From the NCBI GenBank assembly GCA_003952965.2, contig RXIC02000016.1:107398-171397 (forward strand): a stretch of DNA of 64,000 nt, given 5' to 3'. Numbering within the stretch: the stretch's first letter is position 1; each line of letters begins with the position of its first letter. The stretch comes from Morella rubra. Its lineage: Eukaryota > Streptophyta > Magnoliopsida > Fagales > Myricaceae. The position numbers and the translations under genes are program-made. Positions 50,072 through 61,050 of this stretch are shown here, one piece after another. The notes below the pieces were generated by a model. It had not been told where the DNA came from, ran no database searches, and worked only from the letters and a program-made list of their open reading frames with translations.

Positions 50072-52612
50072 ATGGAATCCATTACCACTCAAATAGTCTC
50101 CTCCTCCTCTTCGTCTCCTCCTCTCTCCTCTTTGGAAACACTCCTTCCTCAGTTTTTACGGCGACGACACCTGCAGGGGTTTATCGACCATCTGGAGACC
50201 AAAGGCATTCTCGCATTCAGGGGCAACCACGAAATGTTACCGAAGAGGAAAGCAATACAAGAATCCATATACGCCGTCGTTGTCATCTCCCCACGCTATG
50301 CGTTCTCGAAGTTTTGCTTGACTGAACTTGTCGAGATTATCAAATGCATGAATTACAAAACGCTCAAAGTTTTCCCCATTTTCTATCATGTGCATCCCTC
50401 GGACGTACGAAACCATGAGGTACTTTTGCAGCAGCTTTTCATATGCATGACATGGACCGCACGGTCGACCAAAAAGCAAACATGGAGGGATGCTTTGACG
50501 ACTGTGCCAACCTCACCGGATGGGTCTCAGATGACTGCGGGTAACCCTAATATGGTCCTCTGTTTTTTTTTTTTGTTGCTTAGAAAAAAAAATATGGTCT
50601 TCTGTTTTTCGATTTCTGTACTGTTTTCTTTTTTGTGTTCCATAAAATGATGTTTTGAAAGAAAAAAACATGATGTATGTTTATTTGAAAATGGGCGTTA
50701 GATGCATCTTAATTTCTCTCATATTTCCCTATCTCCTTTTTCTTTTTCTTTTCCTGTTATATATCTCATTTTTTTTCTTTCTCTTTTTTCTTTGGTTTTA
50801 TCTTTTTTCTTTCGCATACATCTCCACAATAAAGTATAATGTTAGCATCATAAAAAAAAAAAAACTTGAATTTTGTAGACCTGATCAATTACCACATACA
50901 TGATCATTACATCGATTTCTGGTGACTTTCCTTTTTGCCCTCAATCTTTGTCTTACTGATTTACGATCGTGCAATATTAGATCACTTGTGGTATCTTTCT
51001 TTCACTGTGAAGATGAAAGTTAAAACGGAGAGAAAAAATGGGATTCCAAGAAACGTATAATAGAAAATTAAAGGACCCATAAAACTATGCCAACTCTCCA
51101 AAAACCATCAAACTTGTGTGTGTGTTTATAGATATATATATATATATAGCGAAACAAAGTCCTCGATTAGACCTTAGCATAAGTAAAACAAAATAAGGCA
51201 TTAATTATATGAGCTAGAAAGTTCCATTTGTGTTGGGATTGATCATTATCTACTTAAAAATGATCGTCTCATTCTTTTACAGGAACGAGGAAACTTTGCT
51301 GGAAGGAGTCACTAGACAAATATTTCAAGAACTGAACCGTACCTCTAGACCAGGACTTCTTGGGATAGAGGACCGTGTGGAGGAAATGATGAAGTTACTT
51401 GGCATAGGGTCGGATGAGCAGGATGTTCGCTTTCTTGGGCTTCATGGGGTTGTTGGTGTGGGTAAGACCACTCTAGCAGGAGCCATTTATAACAGAGTTT
51501 CATATCACTTTGAAGTTTGCAGATTTATTGCTTCCATAAGTGAAGGAGCTAAAGAACATGGTTTAGCTGCTCTGCAAAATCAACTCATTTCTGAAGACTT
51601 GAGTTTATCCAATGTTCATGTGGGAACTAATGTAATAATGGATAGACTACGCAATCGACGGGTTTTAATTGTCCTTGATGATGTGGATAGCAAGGAACAA
51701 TTAGAGGCGTTGGCAGGAAGCCATGATTGGTTTGGTCCCAAGAGTAGAATAAATTTTACAAGTAGAGATCGTGGTTTGTTGGAAGAACAATATGGGGCTA
51801 AAATTGGTCTCTACGAGGTCAAGGTGCTGAATGAGGTTCAAGCTTTACAGCTCTTTAGTTTGTCTGCTTTCAAGACAGCACATCCCAAAGAATATTATGA
51901 GGAATTGTCGGAGCTTTTTACGAATTATGTGCAAGGCAATCCTTTTTCTCTAAAAGTTATAGGTTCAATCCTATATGGTAAAACGATAGATGAATGGAAG
52001 TCTGGCTGGGCTGAGCTACAAGTACTAAATCCTAATAAAGAAATTATGGATGTACTTGAAGCCAGCTTTTTTGAATTGGATGATTTGCAGAAAAAATTAT
52101 TTTTGGATGTTGCATTTTTCTTTGAAGGAGAGCTCCTAGATGACCTATTGGAAGCACTAGAAAGTTTTGGTTACTATCCGAAGGTCAATATTAATGTCAT
52201 CGTAAACAAATCTATCATAACCATCTCAGAAGGAAGGTTGAGGATACATTCTTTGCTACAAAAAATGTCTCAAAATATTGTTTGTAGAGAATCGCCTTAC
52301 GAGCCTTGCCAGCGTAGTAGATTATGGCATTATGAAGACGTCCGTCATGTATTGGAGTCTGATATGGTTAGTAGATCAATCTTCCTGATATGAATATTGA
52401 AGTGTGTTTTTATTTTGATTCCTTCAAGTAATTGCTAATTTAGTTTTATCCACACCTATTATTCTATTTTTCTTTGTTAGCAGGAAAATGATGTGATTGA
52501 AGGCGTAGCCCTTTGCTTACCTGTTCCAAGAGACGAACGATTAAATGCTAAAGCCTTCACAAAGATGAAAAGATTGAGAATTCTGAAAATTGGCAGCACA
52601 ATTATTGTATAA
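50072..52612 (+). pseudogene. TNL pseudogene (TIR-NBS with lost LRR), head-to-head partner
   Basis: Exons resemble those of the minus-strand TNL: TIR 50,072-50,540, NBS 51,283-52,366, linker 52,484-52,612. The TIR has compensating frameshifts (the FYGDDT stretch is in another frame from GFIDHL, and the end LTGWVSDDCG is out of frame with the preceding WRDAL), and part of the central helix is scrambled. The NBS reads through as one frame with P-loop GVVGVGKTT and LIVLDDVD, but GLPLA is GNPFSL and MHD is IHS. The linker exon ends in a stop (ILKIGSTIIV-stop), and no LRR exons follow. The NBS differs much more from the two minus-strand copies than they do from each other, so it is an older, distinct paralogue. 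The TIR and LRR losses argue against function, although the NBS frame is intact. Confidence 0.82.
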
Positions 52613-53208
52613 AGACTTGTACAGGTCAGCCTGAACTTCTCTTTTTGCCCTTTCTGATTATAGCTGATCAGCTTCGTCATTTTTTGGACAAGATTTATGT
52701 GTCTTGCAATTTAAAGTCAACTGCGACTTTAATATCCGATCTGTTAATTTGCTGTCCTGTGTTCGAGGAAAAACCTTCACTGAATGGAATATTTACAATT
52801 AACGCACATTTGCGATCGCTCTCGTTCTCGTTGTTAAAAACTTGAGTTTCTTTAATTAAAAAAAAAATCTCAACGATTAATTGCTTTCAAATTCAATGAT
52901 GATATTGCATCTTATATAGTATTTAGCATGTTTATTTAACGCATTAACAAGTGTTAGCGTGTCAAGATTTTTATTATTAAACTTACAAATAATTTTTAAT
53001 GTTAAATCATCACATGGGCAAAATATTTATTATTTGAATTATATTATCTAACAGTTAACTAGTATTTAAAAAAAAAAAAATAGATTAATGTCATAATACG
53101 GAAAAAAATATTTATTTTTTCATTTTTCTTTCTATGTAAGTACAGTGAAAATGTAATGTGAAATCATGGCTTGGATGCATCCATATATATTTGGATATTA
53201 ACAAGTGA
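52613..53208 (+). other. 3' flank of the plus-strand TNL
   Basis: AT-rich. The stretch at 52,803-52,893 (GCGATCGCTCTCGTTCTCG then CTCAACGATTAATTGC) recurs at 62,601-62,685, where it directly follows a TNL promoter block. No gene is recognisable. Confidence 0.55.
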
Positions 53209-54535
53209 TGCTTTCTGAGAAAATCTAGTATATATGGTGTCTTTTCATATGGGCATTCTAGAATTTAATAAACTGATTAATTAAGCGACTAAAATAAGCC
53301 TTCATCAAATTAGGTATGGGAGTTGCTCCTTGTGCATCGGTTGATAACTTTTTATAGGATCTATATCTCCCTCTACCAGCCCTTCATGCATCTCAGATAT
53401 CATGTTGATGACTCTAGCTATCCCATCCATTGAAATTTCATGCATTTGGACAGCGCATGATGAGGGTCCTGCATGATCTTCTTATAGGTAATATATGATA
53501 CTGTGAAACATCATGCACGCCAAATTTAGAATGAATTTCGGAATTTAAACTCTTATGTCCATACTTTCCTCCAAATTAGGCTTTCGCTTGAGTTGCCTAT
53601 GAAAAGAAACATGGTTCTTGACTGCTAATTGTCTAGTTCAATTAATGTAATGAATGCCATCAAAGACAAGTAGCAAACTGTAACATGGAGAAATATGTCG
53701 CACATGATAGTGTCTGTCCGTAGCAGGGGAGGAGGGAGGTTTTACTCTTAAGCAGTTTGTGTCTTATCAACCATGGTACTTTGAGGTTTTACTCTTAAGA
53801 TATTTGTGTCTTATCAACCGTTGTACTTTCCCAGGTACCAACCACTGCAAGAAGATTCGGGTAATTGCAATTTAGCCACAACAGGGGATGTATACAAGAT
53901 AAACCGTGTAGAATTTGCTTAATTCAACTCCAGCAGCCGACTCAGCAAGTGTCCTCCAAGTCATCTACAGTTCAAGCATCCCCCAAGTAAGCTGCAGCTT
54001 CAAATTATCCTTCGGGTATCACTTTGTGCTAGGTTGTTATGTAGTTTGTGTGTTGTTGTTTTTTTATGGACTCTCTGTAATTGAATGCCATTGCATGCCT
54101 TCCAAACTTGTGGTGCACATCAAGTGTTTGAGAATATTCCTGTAAATATAAGAAATCTGTTAGCACACAGCAAGTGTATATCCTGTCCACTCACATTTGT
54201 TCTTATATCCTGTCCACTCAAAAAGAAAAAATTACTGTAACCATACTAGATGGGCTAAAAATTAGAGTACGAAAACTTTTCAAATTGATGAGAGTTCTAA
54301 TAGAGAATTCCTAAACCAAATGCTCCAAACTGAAACGCCATAGACTGTTAGAATAAGATACTGTTGCACATAGGCCAATAGAGATATTCACCCAATTGCA
54401 ACCCAAACTTAAGAACACGCCTAACCAATTTAGTTACTACATAAAGAGACGTCAAAATAGAATTAAGGCACTGCAACTGCAGCACCTCTGTCCTTTGGTG
54501 AATGATTCTGGACTTGTTATATCATATACGACATC

Positions 54536-55047
54536 TGCAACTGCAGCACCTCTGTAGTAAAGCGGTGCCAATGCTGCATATCTGATAAAGGACAATTAAA
54601 AAAATAATGTTTTCCTAAAGAAAATGGCATGCATGCGCAGAGATGGGACAGAGGAATAAATTTATTTACTAAACTTGATCTATCTATAGATTTAGGCATG
54701 ATTAGACAAATAATACCTCTCCTGTCCAGCAGTGTCCCATATTTCAAACTTCACTATGGTGGAATCTTGCAAGGCTATCATCTGTGACAAGAATGAAGCT
54801 CCAACAGTTACCTGAAATTATTTAAACCAACAAATGTAAGTGTATCACCAAGTAACTCCATGGTAGACCCCCATATCCATTCACTTAAACATGGTTTATC
54901 ATAATTAACTTTGAACAAGAAAGAGGAGAAAAGTTCTGAGCAAAACAGCACCCTAACTTATTCCTTACCTTGGATGTTGCCATGTTGGGTCAAACTGACC
55001 ACGAACAGAGCAAAGAACAATACAACTTTTACCAACACCAGAATCAC
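54536..55047 (-). pseudogene. RAB5-type (RABF) GTPase fragment inside the CACTA element
   Basis: Three exons with GT-AG-like borders remain: 55,047-54,969 ([12 protein letters not shown], the P-loop, then RGQFDP), 54,811-54,717 ([20 protein letters not shown], then [12 protein letters not shown], the switch II region) and 54,581-54,536 ([15 protein letters not shown]). They match the GTPase core of plant endosomal RAB5 proteins. An 8-bp insertion (TGGCAACA) before the first donor turns expected FDPTSK into FDPTWQHPR and breaks the frame. The N-terminus and everything after the third exon are missing. A 21-bp stretch (CTGCAACTGCAGCACCTCTG plus T) is repeated at 54,474 and 54,536. Confidence 0.85.
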
Positions 55048-55548
55048 CTAACAATATCGGCAGTACAAAGCCACAGAATTGAAAGGCTAGTTTCATTACT
55101 TCATAAAAGAGTAAGACAATAAGATCATTTGTGATTTCACGAAGCCCTGGATGTTTCATCTAAACGCCTTCCCCTTTTTGCCACCAAAGGACAAACTAAA
55201 GATAACAAAACTTCCCCCTTTGCAATTATCTTTGTGCCTGCAACATTGCAAATCAACTAGAGACTATAAAGTTGGAACGTACGGCCAATTGCATAAAGTA
55301 GACTCTATGCACTACCTACCCTCAAAACATAATATGCCCTACCTACTCTCAAAATTTTTTCTAAGCCAATGACGATCACATACATGTCACTTTTCTTTCA
55401 AATAAATCCATCCAGCAAGAGATGTCACAAAAAAGAAAAGGAAGTCATGGTCAAAAATGGCAATAAGCAATACAACAAGAAGCCGAATACCAAACAGGAT
55501 TAATTTTATTGAATTGGGCTAACTGCAAGCAAGGCCCTGCTTCCTCAC

Positions 55549-55790
55549 CTTTAATCCAGTGGCACTTATCTTTTCATCTAGTTGGTCGACAGCCACATTG
55601 CTAGGGGCACACACCAAAACCTGAGAAGAATTTTTTATTATTATTATCAGAAACTGTAGTAACAAAAGAGATGCTAGTAATTGAGAACATGTACCACATG
55701 CCCCACTGACTGCCATGCCAGGTGAGCTGCATCTCCCGAATACTGCAGCCGCAACTCATCTCCAGGTAGTAGGCGCAACTCATTGTCTTC
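55549..55790 (-). pseudogene. UPF1 RNA helicase fragment inside the CACTA element
   Basis: Two exons of the nonsense-mediated decay helicase UPF1 are preserved: 55,790-55,695 (32 codons, EDNELRLLPGDELRLQYSGD then AAHLAWQSVGHV) and 55,620-55,549 (24 codons, VLVCAPSNVAVDQLDEKISA then TGLK). In intact UPF1 the segment between these, which carries the Walker A motif (GTGKT), is much longer. Here only 74 bp separate them, so one or more exons were lost. The pieces have good splice borders but cannot encode a helicase. It points the same way as the RAB5 fragment. Confidence 0.85.
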
Positions 55791-55904
55791 CTACAACAGC
55801 AAAACATGTACTTTAGTCTCTTTTGTCTTCAAAACAGGGAAATAGAAATTTAGAGATGCCTGTAGAATTGCAAAATGACATACACTCTCTTAGCTTCTCT
55901 GTCA

Positions 55905-56062
55905 TGGCACCAATCAACTCTCTTTGCTCGGTAGGAGAGAATGACAACGATTCTTGGATAGGACAATGAGAGGAAACCTAAAAAATGACACCAATCAATT
56001 CTCTTTGCTCGGTAGGAGAGAATGACAACGATTCTTGGATAGGACAATGAGAGGAAACCTAA
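55905..56062. repeat. 81-bp tandem duplication in the CACTA element
   Basis: Two adjacent copies with a period of 81 bp, nearly identical, each containing CTTTGCTCGGTAGGAGAGAA and GATTCTTGGATAGGACAATG. No coding role is recognised. Confidence 0.9.
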
Positions 56063-57342
56063 AAAGAGAAAGAGAAGATAACAGAACAGAGATGGAACAG
56101 AGGAATAAATTTGTTTACAAGCGGGGGTGCTGAAGAGGAGATACCCACAAATGTTGTGAAGGAGAAGGAGGTGTAAGTTGGTTATGTTCTGAATGAAAGG
56201 GAGAAGGAGAGGACCAGAAAAAAATGGGTTTGGAGAATATTTTCCCTCTTCCTCAGATTGCGCTATAATAGTTCAAATTTTGCATTCGTGCGTCTTTTCT
56301 GTTTTTTCCGTGTCTTCTCTGTTTTCTCCACAGGATTCATTGACGGAATGGAGTTTTGGTTCCCAAGTCTCCACGACGACCCACCCCGTCGATTTAATAG
56401 AAATGAACTATGAGGTGATTATCCGACGAGCATACCGTGGTCAATACGCGGTAATAATTTTTGAACGAAACTTGAAGAACATTTTCTAAGCCGTGGACAA
56501 AGAGTGGGCTTTAACGACGGGAGAAAGCAGAACATAAAATTGCGGTGGCAGAAGCGCATATTTCTTGTAGTGAACGTTTGTCGTTGCTGGTGATGCTGTA
56601 GTTATTAACACTGAGACCGACACTTATATTGAAAGGTAAGTTTCTTTTGTTTCTAAAAGCTTGACTGAGGTTTTGATTTACGGTATTTTGAGGTCATTTA
56701 CTGGTGTAACTGGTGGTTGAGCACCATGTAGATGGCAAGTTGCCACTGCATGCAAAAACAAGAGTTATTTGGTTTTCTGATTCTTCTCTTCAAATATTTT
56801 TTTTTTCAAGGGATGAGATGTGGTAATGTATGATTGCAAGTAGGTCATTGGGGGCTGTCTTGTATGCTTTTCTTTGGTATGTTGTTTTTCATGCTTGCAA
56901 ATGAGTTGGATTCTTCAAGTCATTAATATATAATCCCATTTTTTAAGTATAGGAATTGTCTACTCTGGCATTACATTGGTTCCTTCAAAATAGAAAAAAA
57001 AAAAACAAGAGAAGAAAAGAAAAGAAAAAAGATCACATAACCTCTTGTATCTTGAGATTCTATATGTGCTTTTCTGTAGGGACTAGTAATCGGGTGTGCT
57101 ATTGTAATGATTCTCGGGCCTTTTTGCTGTTTTGAAGACATTGTGGGGATAAATTGCCTTGCATGATTTTGCGTCTAAGAAATATATGACAAGATGACTA
57201 CCAGCTAACCACTGCTATCATCAAGTGGTTATTCTGTTCATCTCCTGGGGTTGGGTGGGAGCAGAGGGGTTTTGATAAATGATTTATTTCTGTTGCTGAT
57301 GGAAGTATTTCTTTGGCCATCTTTCTCAGGGCCAAAGGGTAG

Positions 57343-58357
57343 TATCTGTGAATGGATTTATTCTGAAGGAGAGATGGATGCCATGTATGCAAGATTGCAG
57401 ATGCCTGTTTCCATTGGTCTCCAATCTTCAATCTTGTGGTGGGCACGGGTCCAAATTGCTCTTACATTAGTATCTTTGTTTGAATCAGTGTGTTCCATGA
57501 GGTGGAAAAGCAAACCAAGTGTTGCACGTAGTTGACTCACTGTAGCCACTTCCAAATGGGCCTGTACATGGGTTGGAGTTATGTTTTTGTTTTTGGAGCA
57601 AATTACTATTGATTAAGCAACATTAATAACCAAGCAATAATAAATGTGTTGACACACAATGTCCTGCTTTTTCCCCCGGTTTTTTTTTTTTTTTTTGTTA
57701 GTATTCTTATATATGTAAAAGTTGTGGTATAATGATTAAATTTCTTGGTTCTTTTGTTAGAGCCTCAAACCAACGTAGATTAATGTAGATTAATGGTTGC
57801 GGATTTTTCAATTAACTATAGCTTCATTTAGACATGATTGTATATATTTTGGAAAAAATAATTATGAGACATTTGTTCAGCTATGCCTGCTTCGTCGGAG
57901 AAGCTCACGGGTAAACCTACTAGAGAAATTTTCAGAGAGATCTTCCAGTCCGTGCCCATTTTTCTTCCCCTTCAGAACAATGAAATACACATGCATGCCC
58001 TTTCTTTAGAGGCTATAGGACTAGAAACCATCCACTAGAACTTGGATTCCAAGTCCCAACCAAGAGAATTAGAAAGAATCCAAATACATAAGACTCCTGT
58101 TTGTTGATGAATACACAAGCAGCGTACCAAGAAACTCGAGCGGCGGCCTCTCAGGAATTGTGGATTTCCTTGCATCTCTATATATGAGATGACTCGAGGT
58201 GATTCTGATCAGCCTGATTCCTGAATATGATGTTCGAGGGATGACCACCTAATGGAATTGATTTACCATAAGTCAAATTAACAGCTCTTAAATGTATACC
58301 TCAATGAAAGCTTATGGACATGCTTGAAGATCAGGAAGTCCAACACAACTGAAAATT
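57343..58357 (+). other. Second copy of the EF-P 3' flank
   Basis: Collinear with 43,181-44,206, with small indels. It ends at the 3' end of the second minus-strand TNL. No gene is recognised. Confidence 0.7.
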
Positions 58358-59354
58358 TTACATATCTTCCAAGGAAGACAATTCCCAAATAGCATCCTCA
58401 AGAAGTGCAGGGTTTTTGCGATCTATTAAAGACAATATGCGAAGTCCAGACAAATTCCTAAATGATATTGGTAGTTCTTTTATGGCAGTCCCCTTCAGAT
58501 AAAGAAACTTCAAAGATGTCATGCTTCCAACAATGTTTGGAAACTTCTCGAGCTTTGTACAACCAGAAAGACGAAATTCTTCTAGAGATTCCGAGCTAAT
58601 CTCAACTGGGAGGCTTTCAAGACTTCTGCAATTGTGCAGATTCAGTCGTTTGAGCTTTCTGAGAACTCCAATGGACTGATCAACCTTAGACAAACTTGAA
58701 CAACCTTCAAGATCTAGTATCTCAAGTTTTGGAACTCCAGTGAAGTCTGGTGTCTCGATCAAGTTCTGAGAGCCACTCAAGTTAATGCGTTTCAAGTTGC
58801 CTAAACTCTGTAAATATAAAAATAGTTAAATAAAATAAAATGATAACAGGCATATTTAAAAAGAATAAGAAGAAGAGGATTAATACATATTTACATAATG
58901 AATAATCGTACCTTGGGATCCATCCCACAATCGTTCGATACCACTACAGGGCATGCTGAGTTCAACAGGTTGCCTAGTAGATCCCAACTGATTGGCATGG
59001 ATATTTTAGGATATCCAAACCATTCCAAAAGAGATAACTCGTCGTTGTCATGGATTTTGAAGGATCTCCAAGCCATTCTATGATGCGCAACTCTTGATGA
59101 AGTTCAGAATAACGTTTTGCAATACTTTTGTTGCCAATCCTAAGAAGCCTTAAGCTTTTCATCTTTGAGAAAGCTTCAATACTCAATCGTTCTTTGTTTG
59201 GAAAAGAGAAAGTGTAGAACTATTCCTTCAATAAGATCAGTTCCCTGGTAATAAAGAATAATAGTTTACATGGTTTGGCAATCTTGAAAGTTAATCTTGA
59301 TTTGGGCCCAAGAGTAAAAGATGAGCTTCAAACTTTGTCTTGGCCAAATAGGAG

Positions 59355-59590
59355 AATGAAGCTTTTCTAGAGAGTTCCATAAAACTTTAGAAAAAAGAAG
59401 AGTAACAATTTTCTAGAGAATTCTATAAATCTCTAGAATAGGAACTAGAGCAACCACTTCCTAGATAGTTCTATGAAAATATCTAGAGTTGAGTGAAAAA
59501 ACCTTTTCTAGAAAGTGCTACAAAAATATCTAGAGAGTACTAAATATCTCCAGTTTTTCTAGAAAGTGTCATAAAAATCTCTAGATACTT
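59355..59590 (-). repeat. TTCTAGA-core minisatellite, second copy
   Basis: The counterpart of the array at 45,200-45,440, in the same intron position, with a similar number of units. Confidence 0.5.
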
Positions 59591-60992
59591 TAGTTGAAAT
59601 GTGTGGCTAATATTAAATTTGTAAGCCAATATAAAGGGGTAAAGTACCCACCATTTTGTACAACCCATACAAGTAAAAAAAAAGGTCAAGTCTAAGAAAT
59701 CAAACTGTGTTCTTCCATATCCCTCCTCACTACCTCTCCAAATATGCTCTTCCAAATTTCTATTTCAACAAACACAAGAATTTGGCAAATACATAATTAA
59801 GAGGAAATAGTTTGAAAATCTATATCAGGTCTAGAATAGTCCACTTACAGAATCAGTCTTTAATACGTGGAGAACATCCTCAAAACGCCACAATCTTGTA
59901 CGCATACCGGGCATCTTTTGTTGACAAACTATTTTTCGACCCATTTCTTGCAGCAAATCATGCATCTTGATCACTCTATCAGGATGAGATGGTTATGAGA
60001 GATCTGTCGATAAGAACCTCTATATTGTATAGAGGATGATAACCAAAACTCTCTAGTATATCCTGCAGGCTATCTAGGACCTCCCCTTTGAAGAAACATG
60101 CAATATCCAAAAACAAATTTTGTTGTTTATCATCTAATCCATCAAAACCTACTTGAAGTGCTTCTAAAACCTGTCTTGGAGGATTTTCCTCAAAGTTTTT
60201 CAAGGCACTTCTCCATACCTCTGTTGGTTTCTCAAACAAAAGAGACCTACAACTTTAAGAGCTAAAGGAAGACCTTGAGCATAACTCAAAAAGCCTTCAC
60301 ACAAATCCTTATAATTTTCTTTAGGATGAGGTTCCTTGAAGGCTGACAAACAAAAGAGTTGCAAAGCTTCCTCACCACCCATCTCCTGAACCTTATAGCT
60401 ATAAATATCTTTAACCCCATGTGTTTTCAACAGTTGGTTATCCTTGCTTGTTAAAATGATTCTACTCCCAGGACCAAACCATTTTTGGCTGCATGCTAAT
60501 GCTTCAATTTGTTCACTTACATCCACATCATCAAGGACAATTAAAACCTGTTTACTGCGTAGTCTATTCTCTATCACATTAAGTCCCGCATGGGCATTGA
60601 ATCTACCCATTTCTTCTTCCATGATTTCAGAAAGGAGTTGTTTTTGCAAAGAACCCAGACCCTGTTTTTTAGCTTCTTCTCTTATACAACCAATAAAGCT
60701 GCTAGCTTCAAAGTGATATGAAACTCTATCAAAAATGACTTTTGCTAAAGTGGTCTTACCCACGCCACCCATACCATGAATCCCAATAAAGCGAACATCC
60801 TGCTCATCCGACCCTATGCCAAGTAACTTCATCATTTCCTCTACACGGGCCTCTATCCCAACAAGTTCTCTAGACTTAATTGAGAATCTACGGATCAGTT
60901 CACTGAATATTAATCTAGTGATTTGTTCCCCAACAGTTGCTTCGTGCCTGTAAAATAATTAGACAACGATCAATCCCCATAAAAATGGAAGT

Positions 60993-60996
<4 letters not shown>

Positions 60997-61047
<51 letters not shown>
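60997..61047. repeat. (AT)n microsatellite in the TNL pseudogene intron
   Basis: About 25 AT units. The equivalent place in the first copy (46,830-46,840) has only a few, so the tract has expanded here since duplication. Confidence 0.9.

Positions 61048-61050
<3 letters not shown>

Larger units (their letters stand above)
53843..56572. mobile_element. Non-autonomous CACTA transposon carrying captured gene fragments
   Basis: 2,730 bp. The left end is CACTGCAAGAA and the right end is the complement of CACTACAAGAAATATGCGC. It is flanked by a 3-bp direct repeat AAC (53,840-53,842 and 56,573-56,575), the target length of CACTA (CMC/EnSpm) elements. The intact EF-P exon 10 at 42,903 (GGTACCAACGTTTG) shows the pre-insertion site with a single AAC. 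There is no transposase-like frame. Inside are intron-containing, minus-strand fragments of a RAB5-type GTPase and of UPF1, plus an 81-bp tandem duplication. Repeated CAGAGATGGRACAGAGGAAT at 54,637 and 56,087 shows internal rearrangement. Retained introns show capture at the DNA level. Confidence 0.88.
53209..57342 (+). pseudogene. Duplicated 3' end of the EF-P gene, split by a transposon
   Basis: 53,209-53,834 matches EF-P intron 9 (42,206-42,902) with small indels. Exon 10 begins at 53,835 with GTACCAAC, is interrupted by the CACTA element, resumes at 56,573 (AACGTTTGTCGTTGCTGG) and ends in a GTAAG donor near 56,637. Exon 11 is at 57,330-57,342 (encoding AKG-stop, as in the parent). Exons 1-9 are absent, so it cannot make EF-P. 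The intron between exons 10 and 11 is about 700 bp here but about 200 bp in the intact gene, so the intact gene has probably lost part of it. Confidence 0.85.

Noticed and set aside
55850-56047. Minus-strand frame with a repeated MSYPRIVVILSYRAKR-type peptide
   Set aside because: The peptide repeat is produced by an 81-bp tandem DNA duplication (27 codons) inside the transposon. No protein family fits.
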